From Parus major (lineage: Eukaryota; Chordata; Aves; Passeriformes; Paridae), in contig NC_031770.1 in NCBI RefSeq assembly GCF_001522545.3, positions 89,973,194 through 90,037,193 of the forward strand: 64,000 nucleotides of DNA, in the 5' to 3' direction. A program made the position numbers and the translations under genes. Within the stretch, counting starts at the first letter, position 1. Each line of letters starts with the position of its first letter. Of the stretch, positions 12,501 through 37,786 are shown one piece after another. Below the pieces are notes generated by a model that did not search any database, had not been told where the DNA came from, and saw nothing but the letters and a program-made list of their open reading frames with translations.

Positions 12501-14661
12501 TTCTGTAAGTGCATTATTATGGCACTGGGCTGACAGAAATAAGGCCTAATTCTGTCTGCGCAGAGTGCAAGGCTTCTGGTTTGCAGCTGAATTATGTCCA
12601 GTCAGCTCTCCAGTCTGGGCAGAATAAGCTTGGTTTTATCTGCAAAATGCAGAAACTAGCAATTTCTAAACTAAATCAACACACTATCTTCTTATGCATA
12701 AAGGCACGCCCATTAAAACCTTTAACTCCTGAATTCTGTAAACAAACTGATTTAAGCGTTGAAACTACTTAGAAGGTTAGGAAGCTGGATGAAGTTAACC
12801 TCATTCAAAAACTTTATATTTCACTAATGTGTTTAACTCTTGATTTTCAATTCCTCCTCTGGGTTCAGCTGCCCTCCTTCTTCATTTCTGAATCATAGTC
12901 AGACATGGTAGTGGACTGACTACATCCAAAATGTAATTTGATGCTCTTTGAAACCTAAATATGCTCTCAGCTCAAGCCAAAAATACTATGAAGACCTGGC
13001 CCACAGTATAAAAGCTGTCAAAAACCATCGTGAAATTGATTACAACCAAAGTTTTGTCATTACCTTCCCTATAGTGTAGGCATGTGTGACCTGCAATCTC
13101 TCATATCCAAGGTCTGTCTTCTGGCAGTAGTAGCAGCCTAATTGCCCACCCCTCTAAATTTACTGGTAAAGCAATTAATTCACATTGCTACTGCACAGGA
13201 ACAAACTAGAAAACTGATCTCTATTAACAACCTTTCCACTATTTATCTGACCTGTTGAAATCCTGAATTTCACAATCATATTCAACAAGTGAGTAAACAC
13301 AGGTACTGTGAAGCAAGGACCTTCACCAGCAGACAGCTCATGAGATCACACCTACAGCACTCCACAACATGTACAAATTGGCTCCTTGCCCCAACTCTGA
13401 GAATGCTTGTGTTGTACTTCTAGTTTCTAAAATTCACAGAACACTTTGCTCTAACTGCTACTTAGGGGATAAATCTAGACTGTTCATCGTTGTGCTGCTG
13501 GCCTTTCTCCTGATACAAGTCAGCTGTCACACAGAATAGTGACTTCGTCCTGATTGAAAGGAAGATACCGTACTGTGTACTGGCTGGTTGGCTTGATTAA
13601 TTTTCCATAAGGGTAGTAGCAGTCTGTCAACCCACCAAAAGGTAGCATGTAAAAAGTAAACATCTAATTTAGGCTGCAACTTGTAAAAAATTAAGTCAGC
13701 TGAGTAGATTAAATTCTGATTTGCTTAGAAACCATTTGCCAAATGCAGAACTAGTTTATTTGCACAGTTCAGTTTTGTTTTGCAATCAATAATTGCACAC
13801 TTATTTCCTCAGTGTACATTAACCATTCACTAAACTGTAACATCAGGTCCGTTAATAGTTCTGATCTCCGTTTCAGCGAAATAAAACCAAAATCAGAAAA
13901 AGTTCGAAGCTGAGTGTCACCAGTTGAACAGGGCTATGAAATGTGTGAACCATACAGAACTCAGGGAGGAGCAAGCACGGCAAAGCGAAACAGTGACTGC
14001 CAGCTAACACTCCTCCTGGTTTTATAAAAAAATGAGAAAGCCACCCTATTTTTCTGTAAATGTGATAAAAACAACACCGTGCTCAAATTTAAGAGTTTTT
14101 ATAACCTTGGTGAGACATTTTAACAGATCTTGTGCGGTATAAATGGTTTAACTTTGAATGATCGAGTTTTCATCATGGATACTTGAATCCATACTGAGGC
14201 GCATTCAATAAAGCAATACTGAACCAAGGAGTATTTCTGGTAAGTCAAATGATAAACTCAACTCGAGTCCCTGGCCCGCGGAATCCTTTAAATTACTGAG
14301 CGACTTTATGCCACCACATTTTTGAAGAAAGCAAAGGAAAGGAAGGGCACGCTTCCCTGTAATGACACAGGGATTTTGTTCACGCGTTCCTACGGAGGGC
14401 TAGATCGCTCCAGCACCAAGCAGCCCCGCTCATCAAAATCCTCTGGGGGAGGTGGCCGTGTCTGCCCGCGGTGGGGCGGGATCACGGCACCTTTCCCACA
14501 AGCATCGCCCGGTGCCTGAGGCCGGACAGGCGGGCAGGGCAGGGATGCCTGCCAGCAATTCGGCCAGGGGGCCGCTCCCACATACACACCCCCTTGTCCC
14601 GGTCCCGCCCGGCCGTCCCTGCACGGTGGCCGAGCCCCCGCCGCCCGGGGCCGCTCACCAT
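507..14661 (-). CDS. FBXO9: FBXO9, F-box only protein 9 (5' part, nine coding exons; gene continues past the left edge)
   Basis: Substrate-receptor subunit of an SCF (SKP1-CUL1-RBX1) ubiquitin ligase; the family is known to target TEL2 and TTI1 of the TORC1 machinery. Nine coding exons, read on the minus strand, join in frame: 14659-14661 (ATG only), 10824-10901, 9677-9835, 9184-9241, 6247-6346, 2900-3030, 1521-1635, 872-990 and 507-597. They give 754 coding bases, about 251 codons; the mammalian protein is about 440, so roughly the last 190 residues (the domain C-terminal to the F-box) lie outside. Order seen: acidic N-terminus, [13 protein letters not shown] motif, a TPR-like helix pair (about 81-118), then the F-box beginning [12 protein letters not shown] near residue 178. 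The start is fixed by the exon 1 ATG (A at -3, G at +4 after splicing). Identity is very sure; the protein was recognised by memory of the family, not by a search. Confidence 0.96.
872..990 (-). CDS. FBXO9: FBXO9 coding exon 8 (F-box end and linker)
   Basis: 119 bases. It encodes [20 protein letters not shown], the end of the F-box, and then [20 protein letters not shown]. Acceptor TCACTAG, donor GTAAGC. Confidence 0.95.
1521..1635 (-). CDS. FBXO9: FBXO9 coding exon 7 (F-box core)
   Basis: 115 bases. It encodes [20 protein letters not shown] and [19 protein letters not shown], the SKP1-binding F-box with its conserved LP, I-F, L and S-V-C-R positions. Acceptor TTTTTAG, donor GTATCG. Confidence 0.96.
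1636..2899 (-). other. FBXO9: FBXO9 intron 6
   Basis: AT-rich intron without recognised genes. Around 1658-1735 there are short imperfect repeats of CCTTGTTAGATGTAAATC type. The segment 2427-2462 is the apparent source or sister of a short insertion in the CR1 copy at 4.9 kb. Confidence 0.7.
2900..3030 (-). CDS. FBXO9: FBXO9 coding exon 6
   Basis: 131 bases. It encodes an acidic stretch ([10 protein letters not shown]), then [20 protein letters not shown] and [13 protein letters not shown], leading into the F-box. Acceptor TTTCTAG, donor GTAAGA. Confidence 0.95.
3031..6246 (-). other. FBXO9: FBXO9 intron 5
   Basis: About 3.2 kb. It contains a G/T-rich simple stretch at about 3285-3350 and the CR1 copy listed separately (4339-5215). 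The rest is AT-rich and unremarkable. Confidence 0.7.
4339..5215 (-). mobile_element. CR1 LINE, 5'-truncated, inserted antisense to the window
   Basis: Read on the minus strand, the stretch encodes the end of a CR1 reverse transcriptase: a segment starting [13 protein letters not shown], then [32 protein letters not shown] and [12 protein letters not shown]. The 3' UTR follows, with the 3' end near the TGATTCTAC-like tail at 4339. The frame is partly open (4633-5025) but the element lacks its 5' part, so it is a dead copy. A roughly 35-base insertion at 4937-4970 breaks the usual CR1 sequence. Confidence 0.92.
6247..6346 (-). CDS. FBXO9: FBXO9 coding exon 5 (TPR-like helix B)
   Basis: 100 bases. 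It encodes [20 protein letters not shown] and [10 protein letters not shown], the second TPR helix and the loop after it. It ends in phase 2 with donor GTAAGT. The last residues (GKRC across the junction) differ from what I recall for mammals, so a shift of the donor by a few bases is possible, but the frame only works as given. Confidence 0.92.
6347..9183 (-). other. FBXO9: FBXO9 intron 4
   Basis: About 2.8 kb, AT-rich; no coding exon, repeat family or RNA gene recognised. Confidence 0.65.
9184..9241 (-). CDS. FBXO9: FBXO9 coding exon 4 (TPR-like helix A)
   Basis: 58 bases, ends in phase 1. It encodes [19 protein letters not shown], the first helix of the TPR-like repeat. Acceptor TGTGTAG, donor GTAATA. 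Confidence 0.95.
9677..9835 (-). CDS. FBXO9: FBXO9 coding exon 3
   Basis: 159 bases, 53 codons, phase 0 to 0. It encodes [20 protein letters not shown] and then a basic/charged linker ending AKEEK. Acceptor TTTTTAG, donor GTACAG. Confidence 0.95.
10824..10901 (-). CDS. FBXO9: FBXO9 coding exon 2
   Basis: 78 bases, 26 codons, phase 0 to 0, with acceptor CTACTAG and donor GTATGT. It encodes the acidic N-terminal segment [20 protein letters not shown] and on to NLQ. Confidence 0.93.
10902..14658 (-). other. FBXO9: FBXO9 intron 1
   Basis: About 3.8 kb between the ATG-only exon and coding exon 2. Mostly AT-rich with no recognised repeat; the last 250 bases at the right-hand end (from about 14.4 kb) are CpG-rich and belong to the promoter island. 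Confidence 0.65.
14659..14661 (-). CDS. FBXO9: FBXO9 coding exon 1: start codon only
   Basis: On the minus strand the sequence reads GGCAGC-ATG followed at once by GTGAGC, a good splice donor. The next exon opens with GCAGAAGCTGAAGAAGATTG, which completes the known MAEAEED N-terminus. The 5' UTR part of this exon extends up-strand to an undetermined start, probably about 14.8-15.0 kb. Confidence 0.88.
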
Positions 14662-14748
14662 GCTGCCGACGCTCGGGCGGCGCTGTCCCGTCCCGGGGGC
14701 TCTGTCCCCCTGCTTGGTCCGTGTGTCCTCCCTGCCCGCGGGGGGCAC

Positions 14749-14820
14749 TTAGCAGAGTTCTCGGTCGGAGAAGCGCACCACGCAGCGGGAGTCCCTGCGG
14801 GCCCTGCGGACGGCAGCCAT
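14749..14820 (-). other. Upstream ORF in the FBXO9 5' leader (23 codons)
   Basis: ATG on the minus strand in a strong context (GGGAAGATGG: A at -3, G at +4), encoding MAAVRRARRDSRCVVRFSDR plus three residues and a TAA. It ends 87 bases before the FBXO9 start codon. It acts as a uORF only if transcription starts beyond 14820, which I infer from the promoter motifs at 14991-15071 but cannot prove. Confidence 0.45.
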
Positions 14821-14990
14821 CTTCCCGGCGAGCAGGGCCGGCGGCGGGAGCGGCGGGACACGGCCCGGGCGAACCCGCCAGGTCAGAGCGCCGCCTCCCG
14901 CGCGGGCCGCTACGACGCGCGACCGCACAGACTCCCCGCCCCAGTGCGCACCGCGGCCCGTGTCGCCTGTGCCTCCCGCGGCAGCGCGAT

Positions 14991-15016
14991 GCAAGGCCTG
15001 CTGGGGAGCGTAGTCC
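14991..15016 (-). promoter_or_regulatory. ZNF143/THAP11-type element, copy 1
   Basis: On the minus strand it reads GGACTACGCTCCCCAGCAGG followed by CCTTGC, a close fit to the long ACTACAATTCCCAGCATGCCTTGC-type motif. It lies upstream of the FBXO9 start. Confidence 0.72.
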
Positions 15017-15046
15017 GCGGCAGTACACCGCGGGAAGGGCAGCAGA

Positions 15047-15071
15047 GCAAAGGCTGCCGGGAACTGTAGTC
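15047..15071 (-). promoter_or_regulatory. ZNF143/THAP11-type element, copy 2
   Basis: On the minus strand it reads GACTACAGTTCCCGGCAGCC followed by TTTGC. It has the same orientation as copy 1 and starts about 55 bases from it. Confidence 0.72.
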
Positions 15072-15400
15072 TCCGTGAGGGGGAATCCTGGCAGACGCGA
15101 TCCCGGGGCGGGAGCCGAGGTAAAGTGGCGATGTCCCGGAACCGCAGTTTCCGCTGTGACTGCGGTCAGAGCGGGACCCTGGCACAGGCGAATTGCCGAC
15201 GGGGTAACGGGAGAGCGCTCAGTGCCGCGGCTGTGGAGATAACAGCGGTACCGAGGCCATTGAATCGCGTGGCCCTGCTCATTTGCCCGTCCAGTTCAGT
15301 GAGCGCAGTTATCACCTGCTGCCAGCACACGCCTCGTCAGGTTTTCTAAAGTTCGATCAAACCTATCTTTTTAAAGCGTATCACAGTCTTTTTGTTTCAG

Positions 15401-15503
15401 AAGAAAACCACGTGTATGGATCCGTGAACCTTTGTGCATGTCTACTACCCTGAGCGTTTTCAGGAAGAGGATGAGGCGGCGTGTGTCTTCTCCGGAGGGG
15501 TAG
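15401..15503 (+). other. CILK1: Candidate non-coding 5' exon of CILK1
   Basis: A strong acceptor (TCTTTTTGTTTCAG) ends at 15400 and a strong donor (TAG followed by GTGAGC) begins at 15504, bounding 103 bases. A weaker possible upstream donor (CCGAG then GTAAAG) is at 15118-15119. The piece has no long frame, only a 21-codon ORF starting at the ATG of CATGTCTACTACC and closed by the final TAG. This is an inference from splice signals alone. Confidence 0.35.
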
Positions 15504-15889
15504 GTGAGCGCTCAGGATCGGGCAGCGGGAGCAGGATATGGGGATGCAAGGGCTGTGGGAGCCGGCATCAGCAGCGGCTTTCAGATCCAGGTGACTGTAG
15601 AGCTGCTCTGTGGAGAGGAGAGAGGCAAGGGGACTGCTCGACAGGCCGGGCGCCGATCGCTGGCCGGGCAGCCGGAGGTGGTGGGGAGCAGGGCGGACTG
15701 GGTGCTGCTGGCGGGCTGTGTGAGCAGTTGAGATGACACAGCGTGACCACCTGAGGTTTTCAATGGGGTGCTACAACTGGTTATTATCAGTGCAGCTTCT
15801 CGTTTGTAGTTGGAGTAAAAGCTGCTTTTCTCCTACCTGGGTGTGCCTCTTCGTAGAGAGTAAACGTTCCATATTAGTAAAAAATCCTT

Positions 15890-16076
15890 TACTGTGAGGT
15901 CGGTGAGCACTGGCACAGGTTACCCGGAGAAGCTGTGGATCCTCCCATCTTCGACAGTGTTCAAGGCCAGTTTGGGTGGGGGTCTGAGCAATCTGGTGTA
16001 GTGAAAGGTGTCCCTGCCCATTGCAGAGGGGTTGAAACTAGATGATTTTTAAATCCAAATAATTCTATGATTGTTT
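15890..16076 (+). mobile_element. CR1 LINE 3' tail
   Basis: It contains the typical CR1 3' UTR: GGTCGGTGAGCACTGGCACA, then GTTGAAACTAGATGATTTTT and an ATTCTATGATTG end. Only the last 180 bases or so are present. Confidence 0.9.
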
Positions 16077-16805
16077 CGTGAATGAAGAAGCCTTGCATGT
16101 AACAACAGAAAAACGGCATCCTGTGGCTGTCGCTGAGCTGAGAGCTAATATATGATTATGCATGTGGGATGTAATATAGGTGGCTTAAAGCAGAAATCTC
16201 ATGTAAGTGTACACTGCTCCTCCTAGTTTCACTGAGAATCATGCCTATCTATTGGAGGGAATTTGAGTCTTTATTATATATTCATGCAAATATAGAGATT
16301 AGCCTCTGACTAGATGGAGTGGGGGGAGGCACCTAGAGCTTTGTTTTTCCCCTTATCTGTTTTAGCAAATGAATATCTTGCCCTACCCTGTACTCCTGCA
16401 TTACAGCACCAGCTCTTCCTGTCTTTCCAAACCCTGGAATTAACTCTATGCTTTACTTTTAAAACCTAAGAGATGAAGTGTAAAATGAAGCTGACACTTC
16501 CTGAATCACTATTACAATCCTGATAATCAATTATTTTAGCACAAGTTTTTGTTCCTTGTTTTCTTTTTTCTGCCCTTCCCATGACATCTTAGGTTGACCC
16601 TGTCAGAGTCAGGTGAATTGCTGAATTTCCTTGGGTGAGGAAGGCAAGTGCCCCTCTATCAGCACTTAAAATATTGATATTCTTTGCATTTGTTCACAGT
16701 TTGGTATTTCTGTGTTCTAGTTTTATTGTTTAAACTCCTCTCTGAGATGGAGAGAGGCCCATCATCATTGTGGGGTTTGTGTTTGTTCGGCTGGGTTTTG
16801 TTTTC

Positions 16806-17215
16806 ACAGAATCACAGACGCGTTAGGGTTGGTAAGGACCTCTGGAAGTCATCTAGACCGACTCCCCTGCCAAGGCAGGGTCACCTAGAGCTGGTTACAC
16901 AGAAGCACCTCCAGGGTGGGTTTTCAGTGTCTCCAGAGAGGGAGACCTCACGACCTCCCTGGGCAGCCTGTCACAGTGCTCTGCTACCCTTAATGTAAAG
17001 AAATTCTTGCACACAGTTAATGGAACCTCATGTGTTTAAGTTTATGGCTATTGCTCCTCGTCTTGTCACTGGGTGCCAGTGAAAAGAGTCTGGCACCATC
17101 TTCTTGGCACCCACCTTTGAGATATTTCTACGCATTAACGAAATCCATCCCCAGTCTTCTCCAGACTGAACAGGCACAGCTCCCTCAGTCTCTCACAAGA
17201 GAAGTGATCCAGAGA
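16806..17215 (-). mobile_element. CR1 LINE 3' fragment, antisense
   Basis: On the plus strand it reads as the reverse complement of a CR1 3' end (AGAATCACAGACGCGTTAGG, then GACCTCTGGAAGTCATCTAG). It carries on through the segment for the RT C-terminus (LRELCLFSLEK on the minus strand). It stops where the 17.25 kb CpG island begins. Confidence 0.9.
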
Positions 17216-17249
17216 TGGTTTGGTTTGGTTTTGTCTCGCTAAAACCCAG

Positions 17250-17720
17250 CTCAGCGCCCCCTCTGTGAGGGGCCCGGAGCGGCTCCCCTGGCCGCAGTCG
17301 TGGGGCGCTGTCCCCCCGCGGGGAGCCCCGGCGGGCCGGGCCGGGGGCACGGGGGGCCGGGCCGGGCGGGGGCCGGGGCCGCGCCATGAGCCGAGCCAGG
17401 CCCGCTCTGGGCCGCAGCTGCTCCGCGGGGCGGCGGGGCCGCGGAGCCGCCATTCCGGGCCTGTCCGCCGGGCGGGCCGGAGCGGGGAGACACGTCCGCG
17501 GTGAGTCCCGCCGGCCACGGGCACGGGCACGGCGGGCCCCATAGAGCGAGGAACCCGCGTTCCCATACAGGGAGGAACGAGAGCGGGGACTATTCGGGTG
17601 TACAGGGACCGAGGCTGGGGATCGGGCGCCGCCGCAGCGCGGAGGCCGGGCGGGAGCCGGGACCTGTCCTGAGCGGCCGACCCGCCATCGCACTTCTGTC
17701 CGTGCCTTGGTGTGCAGCTC
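17250..17720. promoter_or_regulatory. CILK1: CpG island, possible second CILK1 promoter and 5' exon
   Basis: Very GC-rich sequence about 3.7 kb up-strand of the CILK1 start codon, with a good donor (CGTCCGCG then GTGAGTCC) at 17501. It is a plausible non-coding first exon of CILK1. No transcript evidence is available here, and the long open frames in it are composition effects. Confidence 0.5.
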
Positions 17721-18499
17721 ATGGGGCACCCCCGGAGCCCTGGCTTACAAACGCGGCAGCCGCTGGGACCGAGCCCGTGGGCACCCACGGCTTTGAACCG
17801 CGCCTTCCTCACTGCTTACTGCTCGTAATACCTTCAAGTAATTGCCACAACACAGGACAAGTTTTAAAAGGCACATGCTGTTTGTTTACTTTCTGCGTTT
17901 CTCAGCTGTGTCAGAGTCAGCCAGTTTCGCTTTCAGTTCTCCGTGCTTCGGTACTTCAGGCAGGACGTATTTAAAGGGTTCATAAGCGAAATAGTAGGTT
18001 TGAGTTGAATTTAGTAAATGGTCTTGAGATATTGAATTAGGGTTGCTGTTAAAAGCGTTTTACTATTTGATTTTTGTGGGGAGAAAGTGTATAGGTGAGG
18101 TAGAGTCTGAACACGGTGTTACAACATCGTGAAAATAAGAGATTTACATTTTGCTCTTTAGTATCAATACACTTTTTACTTAAAGATATTTTCGCAGTTT
18201 ATATTTACATCCTCTAACGATGTGAATTTGTGTAGATTGTACTTTTAGATTAGCTGATGCATGTAGTTCTGCAGACTGCTTGTCGGAGACTGATGTTCTA
18301 CACTGATTTCAGTGGGACTCGGCCGAAACAGTCTGAAGGCCGAGTAAAGCAGCTTTTTAAAACAACCTCACTATTAAGTTCAACCAGAAACGGTGCTGAT
18401 TGAGTTAACCAGAGAAGACTTGATTTAGATTTTGTCTGCGAGTTTTCATAAAGGTGGATTTGTGCTTCCATGGGAGCTGGGTTAACTTCTCTGGATCGT

Positions 18500-18815
18500 G
18501 GCATGTTTTTTAAAGTTTCTGACTGGTTTGGGTTTTTTGTTACTGTTATTTTTTGTTTCATTGGATTGTTAGGTTTTTTTGAGGTCCATGTGTGTGTGTA
18601 TGTGTTGTTTTGGGGGTTTTATTGTTTTGGGTTTTTTTGGGGGGGTTGTGGTTTTTGGGGGGTTGGTTGGTTTGGGTTTGGGGTTTTTTTGGTTGTTTTT
18701 AGGGGTTTAGTTTGATTTGGATGGGGGTTGGGTTTTTGTGTTTTGTTATTTGGTTTTGGATTTGGTGGGGGGTGTTGTTTTTGGAGGGTTGTTGTTTGCA
18801 GGTTTTTGTTTGCTT
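18500..18815 (+). repeat. G/T-rich low-complexity tract
   Basis: For about 300 bases the plus strand is almost free of C and poor in A, made of runs of T and G (for example GGGGGGTTGTGG and GGGGGGTTGG). It lies in the CILK1 5' intron and is in the sense orientation. Confidence 0.85.
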
Positions 18816-20221
18816 GTTTTCTCTACTCACTTTTATTCCTCAAAAGTATTTCAATTAGTCTGTTTTGGTCACATTGGACACCAGAGCTAGAATTACAAAG
18901 ATAATTTCATACAAGTTTTGTGAAAATTGGTGGCTCTGGAAAGCAAAGGGACTTAAATTTGTATCCTCAGTAAGGAATAAGCAGTTAGGTTTGCCACTTC
19001 ATCTGTTTAAGTCATGAGACAATCTATCGAGACATTTGTGATTATTGCTAGTAGTGTTAAACTTCTTTAGTTTTGCTGTGGTTATCAAATGAGGCAAGGG
19101 TGCTCCTCCACTCTTCAGTCATAGTTCCCTGAAAGGGATATGTAAATGGTAATTCAGGGACCGCATAGGAGTGTGTGAATTGTAAGACATGACAGCTATT
19201 AGGATCACAGTTTCAGAACATTGCGTCAGGGCAGTATGAGCAGTAAAGTCCACTAGTCAACTATGTGTTGATTTGAAATTACTGTATAAAATTGTTTGGA
19301 TATTAATAAATTCTAGATTTTAAGACTAGAAGAACATTTAAGATATTGTCATTGTTTGAAATGTTGTTGCCAAGAATCTAAATAAAGGTTTTTGAGTTGC
19401 TGTCCAGTCACTGACCAGTTGGAGTAAGCAGGTTAAAGCTTTTTAACCTGGACACAGACCACTGAGCATAGCTTTATGCTATTCAGGTGCACAACCTGAA
19501 AACCAGCAAAAAAGGAGCTGGTATTCCAAACTGCTGTTGTTACAGACAGGCTCTGTGTTCCTTTGCAATAAGTACAAAATGTGGGATTAGGTCTCTAATA
19601 TAAGGTGCTCAGTCCTCATTCTCTGTAGTAGTGAGTGTGTGGAAGGAAACAGGGCTGCTACAGGGCAGTTCCTCCTGCTTGTCTGAGACACTACCCAGTG
19701 TCTGAGATAGATTTAGAGACATGCTGCACAATGGCTAGATTGTCAAAAGGTCTTTTACCTTCAGATTTCCTGGTCTTTAGTCCCATATCAGTATTAGTAG
19801 GGCTAGCAGGCTTAGAAGACGGAAAATAAAGGATGGTCACAACATCTTGCATCTACAGGATTGTGGCTTTGCATTGATGTCAGTTCAGAGTTCCAGTAAC
19901 ATAATCCAATTACTTCTAAAATCATAATACGGCTTTGTGAAATAAGGAAGATGTAAGGTTGCTACAAAAAAAATGGTGAAAATGTAGTTAAAATACACGT
20001 CACAGACGGTAAAAGTCAAAAGCCATGAATATTGTTGTCTTTTTAGGAGATGAAGAATAAGAGAATGCTGTGACCAAATTTTCATTGTGGGGGAATTCTG
20101 TTTTATTTCAAATGTATGATTAGTTTACATAGAATAGATTATATTTTTTCTAAGCTGTAGTGGAGAAAATACCAGCAACAATTACATTAAACTAGAAACA
20201 AGAAATTTTTTGTTTTGTTAT

Positions 20222-20398
20222 CCAGTAGAGATTCTGTGGATGCCCCATCCATGGAAGAATTCAAGGCCAGACTGGGTCAGGCTTTGAGCAGCCTGGGTAC
20301 TGGAAGGTGTCTCAGCCCACGACACAGGAATTGGAACTAGATGATTTTTAAGGTGCCTTCTGATCCAAACCATTCTATGATTTTTTTGTTCATGCAGT
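20222..20398 (+). mobile_element. CR1 LINE 3' tail
   Basis: It has CR1 3' UTR sequence (ATTCAAGGCCAGACTGGGTC, GAACTAGATGATTTTTAAGG) ending in ACCATTCTATGATT. It is truncated to the last 180 bases or so. Confidence 0.9.
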
Positions 20399-21158
20399 GT
20401 CACAACAAAAGATCAGATAGATAATCTCATGTAGCTACTATTCTAGGGACTGATTCATCCTTAGGGTTACTGTAGTAAAATAGATTTGGTCTTACCTGAT
20501 GTGAATGTAATATTCTTCCTTTGCACACTTTGTTTAGAGGAATGCATATGGCTATGCTGTTTCACATAGGACCTTATGGAAATTCAGGATATTGGTTTAA
20601 CTGATGGCAGTGTGACTTGTAAGGTGGTGACTTACATGACTAAAAATTTGGCTAGGACAGATCCCCACTCCTATTGTATTGTAAAGCTTCATTTCTTTTC
20701 TGGTAGCAGACTGTTTTCTTCAGGCCAGAAAACTTTATCCTGTGACTTCAGCAATAGTGTCTCCCATCAGGGCTGCCTGCAAGCTTGCTGTAAGGTACCT
20801 TTAACTTTAGCATTGGAGTAGCTTTGGGGATTACACCCAGTCACATCCAGATGCAGGCTGGCCCTTTCTGCTGAGAGACCGAGACAAGTGTTTGTGTATG
20901 GCTGACAGGGACTGTTCTCTTGGAGGAGAGTGGAATCTGCAAACAAGCAATTTCAGATGGGTACAGAAATCAAATGGATTATGTTCTGTGCTTTCAGACC
21001 AAAGGCTAAGTCTTGAAAACATGATTCCTGCAACTGTTCACACTGTCCTGAGTGCTCTATATTTATGCTGCCACAGAAAGAACTGGTTACACTCGGAGGA
21101 GAAAAAACACAGGAAACGTCAAGGACTGAAATGTGCTTGCAGCTAAAGTATCTTCATC

Positions 21159-37786
<16,628 letters not shown>

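Larger units (their letters stand above)
14400..15300. promoter_or_regulatory. CpG island: divergent FBXO9/CILK1 promoter
   Basis: Dense CpG and GC boxes in otherwise AT-rich surroundings. It covers the FBXO9 first exon and reaches the point from which CILK1 is transcribed the other way. In mammals these two genes are known to be divergent and to share a promoter region, which fits. ZNF143-type elements lie at 14991-15016 and 15047-15071, and an ETS-like CCGGAA near 15136. Confidence 0.8.

Noticed and set aside
14390..15069. Several long overlapping open frames on both strands in the FBXO9 promoter island
   Set aside because: Stop codons are scarce in CpG-rich DNA; the frames overlap each other on both strands, resemble no protein family, and the region is explained by the promoter and the FBXO9 first exon.
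17135..17974. Long open frames in the 17.3 kb CpG island
   Set aside because: Same composition effect; low-complexity Ala/Arg/Gly/Pro translations and no start or splice support. The part before 17215 is CR1.
18470..18715. 81-codon open frame
   Set aside because: Made by the G/T-rich low-complexity tract; its Phe/Gly/Trp-rich translation is not protein-like.
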